Shown in pieces: positions 49,508-57,617 of a stretch of 64,000 nucleotides of DNA; the stretch's first letter is position 1, and the number at the start of each line of letters is the position of its first letter. The DNA is taken from the NCBI RefSeq assembly GCF_001672775.1, contig NZ_LZKJ01000049.1, forward strand, positions 60,404 to 124,403. The letters are read 5' to 3'. Origin of the DNA: Mycobacterium kyorinense. Lineage in GTDB: Bacteria > Actinomycetota > Actinomycetes > Mycobacteriales > Mycobacteriaceae. The notes under the pieces are model-generated. The model was given only the letters and a program-made list of their open reading frames with translations, was not told where the DNA came from and ran no database searches. Position numbers and translations under genes: made by a program.

Positions 49508-50656
49508 TCATGATTGGTATCCAAGGGTTTTGGCGGCCAGTGATGTCAGGATTTCGGTGGTTCCGCCGCCGATGCCGATGATCCGCATATCGCGGTATTG
49601 GCGTTCGACTTCGGACTCGGCCATGTATCCCATCCCACCGAACAGTTGGACGGCTTGGTGGGCGACCCATTCGCCGGCTTCCACCGCGGTGTTCTTGGCG
49701 AAGCACACCTGTGCGATCAGGTTGGTCTCACCGGCGAGCTGACGTTCCACCACATTGCGGGTATAGACGCGGGCCACGTCGATGCGGCGGGCCATCTCGG
49801 CGAGCGTGTTCTGCACGGTCTGCCGCGAGATCAGCGGCCGGCCGAAGGTTTCCCGGTCGCGGCACCATTGAACCGTCAGGTCCAAACAGCGCTGTGCACT
49901 CGAATAGGCTTGCGCGGCAAGCCCAACGCGTTCGGACACGAATGCCAGGGCGATCTGGGCGAAGCCGCTGTTCTCGGCGCCCACCAGGTTGGCTGCCGGT
50001 ACCCGCGCGTCGACATAGGACAGCTCCGCGGTGTCCGAGGAGCGCCAACCCATCTTGTCCAGCTTGCGAGTGACGTCAAAACCGGGCGTGCCTTTTTCCA
50101 CCACCAACAGCGACACTCCGGCGGCGCCGGGACCGCCGGTGCGCACCGCGGACACCACGTAGTCGGCCCGCACCCCGGAGGTGATGTAGGTCTTGGCGCC
50201 GTTGACGATGTAGTCGTCGCCGTCCCGCACCGCGGCCGTCCGTAGGTGCCCGACGTCGGAACCGCCGCCCGGCTCGGTGATGGCCAGCGCGCCGATCTTC
50301 TCACCGCGCAGCGTGGGCCGGACAAACTCTTCGATGAGCCGCTGATCGCCCGACGCGATCATGTGCGGTACCGCGATCCCGCAGGTGAACAGCGACGCGA
50401 ACACCCCGCCGGGCACGCCGGCCTCGTGCAGTTCTTCGCAGATGATCAGCGAGTCGGCGCCGTCGCCGCCGCCACCGCCGACCGCCTCGGGAAATCCCGC
50501 TCCCAGCAGGCCGGCCTGCCCGGCGCGGCGGTGGAGGTCGCGTGGCAGCTCGCCGATCCGCTCCCACTCGTCGACGTGCGGCAGGATCTCCCGCTCGGCG
50601 AACGAGCGGACGGTCTTGCGCAGTTGATCGCGCTCGGGTGTGGTCCAGATAGTCAC
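49508..50656 (-). CDS. fadE13: Acyl-CoA dehydrogenase
   Basis: A 382-residue acyl-CoA dehydrogenase. Segments: GALAITEPGGGSDVGHLRTA near 120, VNGAKTYITSGVRADYVVSA and SERVGLAAQAYSSAQRCLDL. LFGGMGYMAESEVERQYRDM is near 342. In the operon it resembles the citronellyl-CoA dehydrogenase (AtuD) or isovaleryl-type step. Its GTG start overlaps the stop of the AtuA-like gene (GTGA). A MIRU-like repeat separates it from accD2 downstream. Confidence 0.92.
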   Translation of the reverse strand: MTIWTTPERDQLRKTVRSFAEREILPHVDEWERIGELPRDLHRRAGQAGLLGAGFPEAVGGGGGDGADSLIICEELHEAGVPGGVFASLFTCGIAVPHMIASGDQRLIEEFVRPTLRGEKIGALAITEPGGGSDVGHLRTAAVRDGDDYIVNGAKTYITSGVRADYVVSAVRTGGPGAAGVSLLVVEKGTPGFDVTRKLDKMGWRSSDTAELSYVDARVPAANLVGAENSGFAQIALAFVSERVGLAAQAYSSAQRCLDLTVQWCRDRETFGRPLISRQTVQNTLAEMARRIDVARVYTRNVVERQLAGETNLIAQVCFAKNTAVEAGEWVAHQAVQLFGGMGYMAESEVERQYRDMRIIGIGGGTTEILTSLAAKTLGYQS

Positions 50657-52347
50657 AGCAGCCTTTCCGGAATCTCGACATGGCGGCTGCGCAACCATTC
50701 GCCCAGCCCTTTGGCCTGCGGATCGAAACGCGCCTGGTAGGCGACGCCCTGACCGAGGATGTCGTCGATGACGAAGTTCACCGCGCGCAGGTTGGGCAGC
50801 ATGTGCCGGGTGACGGGCAGATCCGCGGTTTCGGGCAGCAATTCGCGCAGCTTCTCGACGGTTAGTGTGTGGGCCAGCCAACGCCACTGCTCGTCGGTGC
50901 GCACCCATACGCCGACGTTGGCCGACCCGCCCTTGTCGCCGCTTCGGGCGCCCGCCAACACGCCCAGCGGTAGCCGCCGGGTCGGTCCGGCCGGCAATGG
51001 CTCGGGAGACTCCGGCGGGTCGGCTGGGGCCAGTTCGAGAGTCTCAGTGGCGCAAGGGATCTGAACCCGACTGCCATCGGCGTGCACTGCAAGGTGCGGC
51101 ACCTTGGCCGCGTCGACGTAGCCGGGGGTGAACACGCCGTACACCTGGCCGTCGCCGGGCGGGGCTGTCACGGTGAACCCCGGATAGCTAGCCAGCGCGA
51201 GTTCGACTGCGGCCGAGGAGAATTGACGTCCGACGTTCGCCGGGTCGGGATCGCGGACCACGCAGCGCAGCAGCGCGCTGGCCGCTTCCTCGGTGTCGGC
51301 GTCGGCGTGGTCGGTGCGGGCCAGCGTCCACTCCAGCTCCGCGGGTTTGACCGGCAATCCGGCCTCCAGCTGCCGACGCACCAGCTCGGCTTTGGCCTCG
51401 ATGTCCAAACCGGTCAACACGAACGTCATCGCGTTGCGGAATCCGCCGATGCTGTTCAGCGACACCTTCAGCGTCGGCGGTGGCGGCTCGCCGACCACAC
51501 CGCTGATCCGCACTCGGTCCGGGCCGTCGTCGGACAACGCAATGGTGTCCATCCGGGCGGTGACGTCGGGGTTGGCGTAGCGGGCGCCGGTGACTTCGTA
51601 GAGCAGCTGGGCGGTCAATGTGTCGACGCTGACCAGACCTCCGGTGCCGGGATGTTTGGTGATCACCGAGGAGCCGTCGGGAAAAATCTCGGCCAGCGGG
51701 AAGCCGGCGTAGGTCAGGTCGGGCACCTCGGTGAAGAACGAGTAGTTGCCGCCGGTGGCCTGGATGCCGCATTCGATGACGTGGCCGGCCACCACCGCCC
51801 CGGCCAACTGGTTGTAGTCGCCGCGCTGCCAGCCGAAATGCGCAGCCGCCGGACCTACGATCACCGATGCGTCGGTGACCCGCCCGGTGACGACGACGTC
51901 GGCGCCGCCGTTCAGGCAGTCGACGATGCCCCAGGCGCCCAGGTAGGCGTTGGCGGTCAGCGGTGTGCCCAGCCCGAGCTCGTCGGCGCGCGGCTGCAGG
52001 TCATCGCCCTCGACGTGGGCAATCTGCGTCGGGATGCCCAGCCGCTCGGCCAGCGACCGCACCGCGTCGGCCAGGCCGGCGGGGTTGAGTCCCCCGGCGT
52101 TGGCCACGATGCGGACACCGCGGTCGTGGGCCAGCCCCAGGCACTCCTCGAGCTGGGTGAGGAAGGTCTTGGCGTAGCCGCGCTCGGGGTGTTTCATCCG
52201 GTCGCGACCCAGGATCAGCATGGTCAACTCGGCGAGATAGTCACCGGTCAGGTAGTCCAACTCGCCGCCGGTGAGCATCTCGCGCATCGCCGAAAGCCGG
52301 TCGCCGTAGAACCCCGAGCAGTTCCCGATTCGGACCGCAGTGCTCAT
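50653..52347 (-). CDS. Acyclic-terpene-utilisation AtuA family protein (DUF1446)
   Basis: A 564-residue protein. The DUF1446 domain covers about residues 1-455 (VRIGNCSGFYGDRLSAMREM, GVRIVANAGGLNPAGLADAV, DVVVTGRVTDASVIVGPAAA, ECGIQATGGNYSFFTEV). A C-terminal AtuA-like domain follows (about 465-564, LGVLAGARSGDKGGSANVGV). AtuA is required for citronellol/geraniol catabolism in pseudomonads, though its exact reaction is unclear. It is the first gene of the six-gene operon. The ATG at 52347 has GGAGGAC upstream. A near-palindrome 45 bases upstream is a likely operator. Confidence 0.87.
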   Translation of the reverse strand: MSTAVRIGNCSGFYGDRLSAMREMLTGGELDYLTGDYLAELTMLILGRDRMKHPERGYAKTFLTQLEECLGLAHDRGVRIVANAGGLNPAGLADAVRSLAERLGIPTQIAHVEGDDLQPRADELGLGTPLTANAYLGAWGIVDCLNGGADVVVTGRVTDASVIVGPAAAHFGWQRGDYNQLAGAVVAGHVIECGIQATGGNYSFFTEVPDLTYAGFPLAEIFPDGSSVITKHPGTGGLVSVDTLTAQLLYEVTGARYANPDVTARMDTIALSDDGPDRVRISGVVGEPPPPTLKVSLNSIGGFRNAMTFVLTGLDIEAKAELVRRQLEAGLPVKPAELEWTLARTDHADADTEEAASALLRCVVRDPDPANVGRQFSSAAVELALASYPGFTVTAPPGDGQVYGVFTPGYVDAAKVPHLAVHADGSRVQIPCATETLELAPADPPESPEPLPAGPTRRLPLGVLAGARSGDKGGSANVGVWVRTDEQWRWLAHTLTVEKLRELLPETADLPVTRHMLPNLRAVNFVIDDILGQGVAYQARFDPQAKGLGEWLRSRHVEIPERLL

Positions 52348-52391
52348 CGGCGTCCTCCCTCCCTCCCCGGCGACAGAGCAGCCAACGTACC

Positions 52392-52407
52392 AACCAACCG
52401 GTAGGTT
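52392..52407. promoter_or_regulatory. Candidate operator upstream of the atuA-type operon
   Basis: AACCAACCGGTAGGTT is a 16-bp dyad with 7 of 8 symmetric pairs centred on ACCGGT. It is 45 bases upstream of the AtuA start. Its size and symmetry suit a TetR-family repressor of a catabolic operon. No such regulator gene lies beside the operon. Confidence 0.5.
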
Positions 52408-52456
52408 AGCCGGTGCGGCAGGCGTCACGTCAAGGATGCCCGGCCGATCACCCGAT

Positions 52457-52486
52457 TTGGGTGGCTAACAGGACACCGACTATTCT
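52457..52486 (+). promoter_or_regulatory. Candidate housekeeping promoter of rpmF
   Basis: TTGGGT (52457-52462) and TATTCT (52481-52486) are 18 bases apart, about 65 bases before the rpmF start. This fits a SigA-type promoter for a ribosomal protein gene. Confidence 0.4.
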
Positions 52487-52550
52487 GGGCAGCAATCGTC
52501 GCTGTCGATCTGTTGCGCGGCGACCCCCCTACCAGGAGTAAGGCTCGATT

Positions 52551-52724
52551 ATGGCTGTGCCCAAGCGCAGGATGTCGCGTGCGAACACCCGAAGCCGGCG
52601 CGCCCAGTGGAAGGCCGCCAAGCCCGAACTCGTCAATGTGACGGTGGCCGGTCAGCGGCATAAGGTGCCGCGCCGGCTGCTCAAGGCCGCCCGGCTGGGT
52701 CTCATCGACCTCGACCGGCGCTGA
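52551..52724 (+). CDS. rpmF: 50S ribosomal protein L32 (cysteine-free form)
   Basis: A 57-residue ribosomal protein of the large subunit. It begins [20 protein letters not shown] and ends with [20 protein letters not shown] in the C-terminal half. No zinc-binding cysteines are present, as in the mycobacterial RpmF that lies beside mprA. The ATG at 52551 follows CCAGGAGTAAGG, a good ribosome-binding site. It is 82 bases upstream of mprA on the same strand. Confidence 0.96.
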   Translation: MAVPKRRMSRANTRSRRAQWKAAKPELVNVTVAGQRHKVPRRLLKAARLGLIDLDRR

Positions 52725-52771
52725 CTTCGCCCGTCGAACGCGACTGCGCGCACTGCAGTAAGGCCGCGGAC

Positions 52772-52790
52772 CTCTTAGGTCGCTCTCAGG
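52772..52790 (+). promoter_or_regulatory. MprA box upstream of mprA
   Basis: CTCTTAGG and CTCTCAGG are 8-bp direct repeats separated by three bases. This is the architecture described for the MprA box in M. tuberculosis. It lies 17 bases before the mprA start, which suggests autoregulation. Confidence 0.65.
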
Positions 52791-52806
52791 CGATTGGATA
52801 AAACTG

Positions 52807-53499
52807 GTGGCCGTGCGGATTCTTGTCGTCGACGACGATCGTGCGGTGCGTGAGTCGCTGCGGCGGTCGCTGTCGTTCAACGGCTACTCGGTGACGCTGG
52901 CTCAAGACGGTGTCGAGGCTCTCGACATGATCACCACCGACCGGCCCGACGCCGTGGTGCTGGACGTCATGATGCCCCGGCTGGACGGCCTGGAAGTCTG
53001 CCGTCAGCTGCGCAGCACCGGCGACGATCTGCCCATCCTGGTGTTGACCGCCCGCGACGCGATCTCCGAGCGGGTCGCCGGCCTGGACGCCGGCGCAGAT
53101 GACTATCTCCCCAAACCGTTTGCCCTGGAAGAGCTGCTGGCCCGGATGCGGGCGCTGTTGCGCCGCACCCAGCCGGAGGACTCCGCCGAGTCGGTGGCGA
53201 TGACGTTCTCCGATCTGACGCTCGACCCGCTGACCCGCGAGGTCACGCGCGGACAGCGTCAGATCAGCCTGACCCGCACCGAGTTCGCGCTGCTGGAGAT
53301 GCTGATCGCCAACCCGCGCCGGGTGCTCACCCGCAGTCGCATCCTGGAGGAGGTGTGGGGCTTTGACTTTCCCACCTCGGGCAACGCGCTGGAGGTTTAC
53401 GTCGGGTATCTGCGCCGAAAGACCGAAGCCGACGGCGAGCCGCGGTTGATCCACACCGTTCGCGGCGTGGGTTACGTGCTTCGCGAATCGCCCCCCTGA
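52807..53499 (+). CDS. mprA: Response regulator MprA (OmpR family)
   Basis: A 230-residue two-component regulator of envelope stress and persistence. The receiver domain (about 1-115) has acidic pocket [13 protein letters not shown], phosphoacceptor Asp in [14 protein letters not shown] near 48 and Lys in [13 protein letters not shown] near 100. The winged-helix DNA-binding domain (about 130-228) includes [20 protein letters not shown]. The GTG start at 52807 gives the length of M. tuberculosis MprA. The stop overlaps the mprB ATG (TGATG). Confidence 0.97.
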   Translation: MAVRILVVDDDRAVRESLRRSLSFNGYSVTLAQDGVEALDMITTDRPDAVVLDVMMPRLDGLEVCRQLRSTGDDLPILVLTARDAISERVAGLDAGADDYLPKPFALEELLARMRALLRRTQPEDSAESVAMTFSDLTLDPLTREVTRGQRQISLTRTEFALLEMLIANPRRVLTRSRILEEVWGFDFPTSGNALEVYVGYLRRKTEADGEPRLIHTVRGVGYVLRESPP

Positions 53500-55007
53500 T
53501 GTCCATGTTCGGCCGGCGGCGCGCTCCGCTGCGAGCGACTCCCTCGTTGTCCCTGCGGTGGCGGGTGATGCTTCTGGCGATGTCGATGGTGGCGATGGTC
53601 GTCGTGCTGATGGCCGTCGCGGTGTACGCAGTGATCTCGGCGGCGCTCTACAAAGACATCGACAACCAACTGCAAAGCAGAGCGCAACTGCTGATCGCGA
53701 GCGGGTCGCTGTCCGCCGACCCGGGCAAAGCTATTGAGGGCACGGCGTATTCGGACGTCAACGCGATGCTGGTCAACCCGGGCCGATCGATCTACACCGC
53801 TAACCAGGAAGGTCAGATCCTGCCGGTCGGCAACCCGGAGAAAGCAGTGATTCGCGGTGACTTGTTCATGTCCCGGCGCACGGCGGCTGATCAGCGGGTG
53901 CTGGCCATTCATCTGCCCAACGGCGCGTCGCTGCTGATTTCCAAGAGCCTGGCGCCCACCGATGCGGTGATGATGAAGCTGCGCTGGGTGCTGCTGATCG
54001 TCGGCGGCGTGGGCGTCGTGGTGGCCGCGGTGGCCGGGGGCATGGTCACCCGCGCTGGGCTGCGCCCTGTGGGCCGGCTCACGGAGGCCGCCGAGCGGGT
54101 GGCCCGCACCGACGACCTACGGCCCATCCCGGTATTCGGCAGCGACGAGTTGGCCAGGCTGACCGAAGCGTTCAACCTGATGCTGCGGGCGCTCGCCGAG
54201 TCGCGAGAACGGCAAGCCCAGCTGGTCACCGATGCCGGCCATGAACTGCGGACGCCGCTGACGTCGCTGCGCACCAACGTCGAGTTGCTGATGGCGTCGA
54301 TGCAGCCCGGTGCGCCGCGACTACCGGAGCAGGAAATGATCGACCTGCGTGCCGACGTGATCGCCCAGATCGAGGAATTGTCCACGCTGATAGGCGATTT
54401 GGTGGACCTGACCAGAGACGACGCCGGTGAGGTTTTGCATGAGGCGGTGGACATGGGTGAGGTCATCGACCGCAGCCTCGAGCGGGTCCGGCGGCGCCGC
54501 AACGACATCGACTTCGAGGCGCAGGTGATCGGCTGGCAGGTCTACGGTGACCTGGCAGGACTGTCGCGCGCGGTGCTGAATCTGATGGACAACGCGGCCA
54601 AGTGGAGCCCGTCGGGTGGGCGGGTCAGTGTCCGGATGACGCAACTGGACCCCTCGCACGCCGAACTGGTGGTGGCCGACAACGGCCCGGGCATCCCGCC
54701 GGAGGAACGCCAATTGGTGTTCGAACGGTTCTTCCGCTCCGCCGCCGCGCGGGCAATGCCGGGTTCGGGTCTGGGGCTGGCGATCGTCAAACAGGTGGTC
54801 CTCAAACACGGTGGAGCGCTGCGCGTCGAGGACACTGTGCCCGGCGGCCAGCCGCCGGGGACGTCGATATACATGTTGTTGCCGGGACGTCCGCTGCCGG
54901 TTACGCCGTATCCGGAGCCGGAAGTTAGTGAGGGGCAAAATGGGGGAAACTCTGTAGGCCCAGCGAACGTTGTCTCAGTGGAATCTCAGTCCACGCAGGC
55001 AAGGTAG
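53499..55007 (+). CDS. mprB: Sensor histidine kinase MprB
   Basis: A 502-residue membrane kinase. TM1 is near 26-50 (VMLLAMSMVAMVVVLMAVAV), followed by an extracytoplasmic sensor loop to about 160 and TM2 near 163-183. HAMP and HisKA come next, with the phosphorylated His in DAGHELRTPLTSLRTN near 248. The ATPase boxes are LMDNAAKWSPSGG, VADNGPGIPPEE and GSGLGLAIVKQVV. It phosphorylates MprA under surface stress. It is translationally coupled to mprA. A second MprA box lies in the last 40 bases of the gene. Confidence 0.97.
   Translation: MSMFGRRRAPLRATPSLSLRWRVMLLAMSMVAMVVVLMAVAVYAVISAALYKDIDNQLQSRAQLLIASGSLSADPGKAIEGTAYSDVNAMLVNPGRSIYTANQEGQILPVGNPEKAVIRGDLFMSRRTAADQRVLAIHLPNGASLLISKSLAPTDAVMMKLRWVLLIVGGVGVVVAAVAGGMVTRAGLRPVGRLTEAAERVARTDDLRPIPVFGSDELARLTEAFNLMLRALAESRERQAQLVTDAGHELRTPLTSLRTNVELLMASMQPGAPRLPEQEMIDLRADVIAQIEELSTLIGDLVDLTRDDAGEVLHEAVDMGEVIDRSLERVRRRRNDIDFEAQVIGWQVYGDLAGLSRAVLNLMDNAAKWSPSGGRVSVRMTQLDPSHAELVVADNGPGIPPEERQLVFERFFRSAAARAMPGSGLGLAIVKQVVLKHGGALRVEDTVPGGQPPGTSIYMLLPGRPLPVTPYPEPEVSEGQNGGNSVGPANVVSVESQSTQAR
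54972..54990 (+). promoter_or_regulatory. MprA box upstream of pepD
   Basis: GTCTCAGT and ATCTCAGT are 8-bp direct repeats three bases apart, at the 3' end of mprB, 70 bases before the pepD start. The layout is the same as at 52772-52790. It would give pepD its own MprA-controlled promoter. Confidence 0.65.
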
Positions 55008-55060
55008 TTGCAGTTACCGTTGAGCCCGAACTGATCTTTAGAGGAAGAGCGACCTAGCGC

Positions 55061-56407
55061 ATGACGAATCACCCGAGGTATTCGCCACCGCCGCAGCCCG
55101 GATACCGCCCGGTGTCCGATCAGCAAGCGGCGCCAGCCTATTCCGTTCCGGGCCAGCAGCAAACGTATGCCCAGCAATACGACTGGCGGTACTCCCAGCA
55201 GCAGGGCTACCGTCAGCCCTACCCGCCGTTCGGTGCTGGCCAGCCCAGCCCCGGCGCCTCCCCGCCTCCGATCGTTCCAGCCCAAAAGCGTTCTCGCGCA
55301 GGGCTATTAGCTGCCGGTGCGTTGGCTATCGCAGTGGTGTCGGCGGGAATCGGTGGTGCGGCAGCGTCGGTGGTCGAGCACAGTGGACAGGGCAGCGCGC
55401 ACACCACGACGACCATCCGGGGCGGGCCCGCTCCCAGCGTGCCGGCCGCCAACCTGCCGGCAGGCAGCGTCGAACAGGTCGCCACCAAGGTGGTGCCCAG
55501 CGTGGTCATGCTGGAGACGGATCTGGGGCGCCAGTCCGAAGAAGGGTCGGGCATCATCTTGTCGGCGGACGGGCTGATCTTGACCAACAACCACGTGGTG
55601 GCCGCAGCCGCCACCGGTCGTGGCGAGACGCCCCCCGGCCCGGCGCCGAAAACGACAGTGACCTTTTCCGATGGGCGCACCGCTCCGTTCACTGTGGTCG
55701 GGGCCGATCCCACCACCGATATCGCGGTGGTGCGGGTCCAAGACGTTTCCGGGCTGGCCCCGATCAGCATCGGCTCGTCGGCTGACCTGCGTGTCGGTCA
55801 GCCGGTGATCGCGGTCGGGTCACCGCTTGGCCTCGAGGGCACGGTCACCACCGGCATCGTCAGCGCGCTCAACCGGCCGGTGTCGACCACCGGGGACACC
55901 GGGAACCAGAACACGGTGCTGGACGCCATTCAGACCGATGCCGCGATCAACCCCGGTAACTCGGGCGGCGCGCTGGTCAACATGAATGGTGACCTGATCG
56001 GCGTCAACTCGGCGATCGCCACCCTGGGCGGCGACTCGGCGGACAGCCAGAGCGGGTCGATCGGTCTTGGCTTCGCGATTCCGATCGACCAGGCCAAGCG
56101 GATCGCCGACGAGCTGATCCGCAGCGGTACGGCGTCCCACGCCTCGCTGGGTGTCCAGGTCATGAATGACAAGAGCGCCCACGGCGCCAAGGTTGTCGAC
56201 GTGGTGCCAGGCGGCGCGGCGGCCAGTGCGGGACTGCCCAGTGGGGTCGTGGTCACCAAGGTCAACGACCGCACGATCAACAGTGCCGACGGCCTGGTGG
56301 CCGCGGTGCGGTCCAAGGCGCCGGGGGACAAGGTGACCCTGACGTATCTGGATCCGTCGGGTGATTCCCGGACAGTGCAGGTCACTTTGGGCAAGGCGGA
56401 GCAGTGA
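55061..56407 (+). CDS. pepD: HtrA-like serine protease PepD
   Basis: A 448-residue envelope protease/chaperone. A Gln/Tyr/Pro-rich cytoplasmic N-terminus (about 1-80) precedes a single transmembrane anchor near 85-107. The trypsin-like domain has His in LTNNHVVAAAATG, Asp in TDIAVVRV and Ser in NPGNSGGALVN. A C-terminal PDZ domain covers about 355-448. It degrades misfolded or cell-wall proteins and takes part in the MprAB/SigE stress network. The ATG is at 55061. moaB2 follows, overlapping by one base. Confidence 0.96.
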   Translation: MTNHPRYSPPPQPGYRPVSDQQAAPAYSVPGQQQTYAQQYDWRYSQQQGYRQPYPPFGAGQPSPGASPPPIVPAQKRSRAGLLAAGALAIAVVSAGIGGAAASVVEHSGQGSAHTTTTIRGGPAPSVPAANLPAGSVEQVATKVVPSVVMLETDLGRQSEEGSGIILSADGLILTNNHVVAAAATGRGETPPGPAPKTTVTFSDGRTAPFTVVGADPTTDIAVVRVQDVSGLAPISIGSSADLRVGQPVIAVGSPLGLEGTVTTGIVSALNRPVSTTGDTGNQNTVLDAIQTDAAINPGNSGGALVNMNGDLIGVNSAIATLGGDSADSQSGSIGLGFAIPIDQAKRIADELIRSGTASHASLGVQVMNDKSAHGAKVVDVVPGGAAASAGLPSGVVVTKVNDRTINSADGLVAAVRSKAPGDKVTLTYLDPSGDSRTVQVTLGKAEQ

Positions 56408-56952
56408 TGAGAGTCGCCGCGCCCGGGTCAGATCACGGATATACGGTTGCAGCCATGGAACAGCGTGCGGACTTGGTAGGCCGGGCACTCGTCGTCGTGG
56501 TCGACGACCGCACGGCGCACGGGGACGAAGAGGACCACAGTGGGCCCCTGGTCACCGAGCTGCTCAGCGAGGCAGGGTTCGTCGTCGACGGCGTGGTAGC
56601 CGTCGCCGCCGACGAAGTGGAGATCCGCAACGCGCTGAACACCGCCGTGATCGGCGGGGTGGATTTGGTGGTGTCGGTCGGCGGTACCGGTGTGACCCCA
56701 CGTGACGTCGCTCCCGAGGCCACCCGGGAGATCCTCGATCGCGAGCTCCTCGGCATCGCCGAAGCGATTCGCGCCTCCGGATTGTCGGCCGGCGTCGTCG
56801 AGGCTGGTTTGTCACGCGGTCTGGCCGGCATCTCGGGCAGCACGCTGGTGGTCAACCTTGCCGGTTCGCGCTATGCCGTGCGCGACGGAATGGCGACGCT
56901 GAACCCGCTGGCGGCGCAGATCATCGGTCAGCTCTCGAGCCTGGAGATATGA
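56407..56952 (+). CDS. moaB2: Molybdopterin adenylyltransferase-like protein MoaB2
   Basis: A 181-residue protein of the MoaB/MogA fold. Segments: LVVVVDDRTAHGDEEDHSGP near 24, the molybdopterin-binding LVVSVGGTGVTPRDVAPEAT near 84 and SGSTLVVNLAGSRYAVRDGM near 146. Its genomic partnership with pepD/mprAB is conserved in mycobacteria. In M. tuberculosis it has been linked to SigE-related regulation rather than Moco synthesis (recalled). The ATG at 56407 has GGCGGAGC upstream. ATG 56455 is an alternative. The stop overlaps the next small ORF. Confidence 0.93.
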   Translation: MRVAAPGSDHGYTVAAMEQRADLVGRALVVVVDDRTAHGDEEDHSGPLVTELLSEAGFVVDGVVAVAADEVEIRNALNTAVIGGVDLVVSVGGTGVTPRDVAPEATREILDRELLGIAEAIRASGLSAGVVEAGLSRGLAGISGSTLVVNLAGSRYAVRDGMATLNPLAAQIIGQLSSLEI

Positions 56953-57047
56953 GCGAAACCACAGACGAGCGCGATCCCGACGATGTTCGGGACGCCGACG
57001 AGCGCGAACGCTGGCTTCAAGAGAACGTGCCACCGCACCACAATTGA
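56949..57047 (+). CDS. Conserved-looking 32-residue acidic micro-protein
   Basis: Thirty-two residues, MSETTDERDPDDVRDADERE then RWLQENVPPHHN. The ATG overlaps the moaB2 stop (ATGA), which favours translational coupling. The acidic helix followed by WLxxNxPPHH looks like a short interaction motif. I recall similar endings in other actinobacterial proteins but cannot confirm. Too short for domain assignment. Confidence 0.55.
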   Translation: MSETTDERDPDDVRDADERERWLQENVPPHHN

Positions 57048-57177
57048 TGGTCACGGCGCGGTCAATCCTGGATGACTAATTGCCCGCATCGCCCACAATT
57101 GGCCCTTCTGCGGCATACGGTTTTTTCGGGCGGCGTCGCGTCGCCCCGATGATTCCTGTGACGGGAGGTTGGCTCTG

Positions 57178-57603
57178 GTGTTCAAAGGTTTCAGAGATTT
57201 CGTGATGCGCGGTGACGTGATCACCGTAGCCGTCGGTTTGGTGGTGGCTCTGGCGTTCTCAAACCTGGTCAAAGCCTTCACCGACAGCGTGATCAATCCG
57301 CTCGTCGCTGCCGCGCAGCCCAATGCAACCCTGGGGTTGGGTGTGCAACTCGGCGACGCCGGAAACAAGGCGACGTTCATCGACTTCGGTGCGTTCATTT
57401 CGGCGATCATCTACTTCATCGTTTTCATGGCGGTGGTGTACTTCGTGATCGTGTTGCCGTACAAGCACATTCAGAAACGTCGCGGAGTCACGGTGTTCGG
57501 GGACGAGCCGGCCACCAAGGCCTGCCCGCAGTGCATGTCGGACATCCCCGAGGCCGCACAGAAGTGCAAGTACTGCGCCAGCGAGCAGCCAGCGGCCGCC
57601 TGA
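57178..57603 (+). CDS. mscL: Large-conductance mechanosensitive channel with C-terminal zinc ribbon
   Basis: A 141-residue channel subunit. The N-terminal amphipathic helix and TM1 read FKGFRDFVMRGDVITVAVGL then VVALAFSNLVKAF. The TM2 region is IIYFIVFMAVVYFVIVLPYK near 79-98. The cytoplasmic end carries a zinc ribbon, KACPQCMSDIPEAAQKCKYC, which the M. tuberculosis MscL lacks (recalled). Orientation is also opposite to M. tuberculosis mscL, so this is probably a different subfamily member at the same locus. The start is GTG 57178, nine bases after GGGAGG. A TTG at 57169 touches the Shine-Dalgarno and is unlikely. Confidence 0.88.
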   Translation: MFKGFRDFVMRGDVITVAVGLVVALAFSNLVKAFTDSVINPLVAAAQPNATLGLGVQLGDAGNKATFIDFGAFISAIIYFIVFMAVVYFVIVLPYKHIQKRRGVTVFGDEPATKACPQCMSDIPEAAQKCKYCASEQPAAA

Positions 57604-57617
57604 CGCGCCTCACGCCC

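Noticed and set aside
49402..49524. N-terminal extension of AccD2 reading ASSSSLRPPRRPLATLGYPR
   Set aside because: This is translation of a MIRU-like repeat. AccD2 homology begins at the ATG at 49401.
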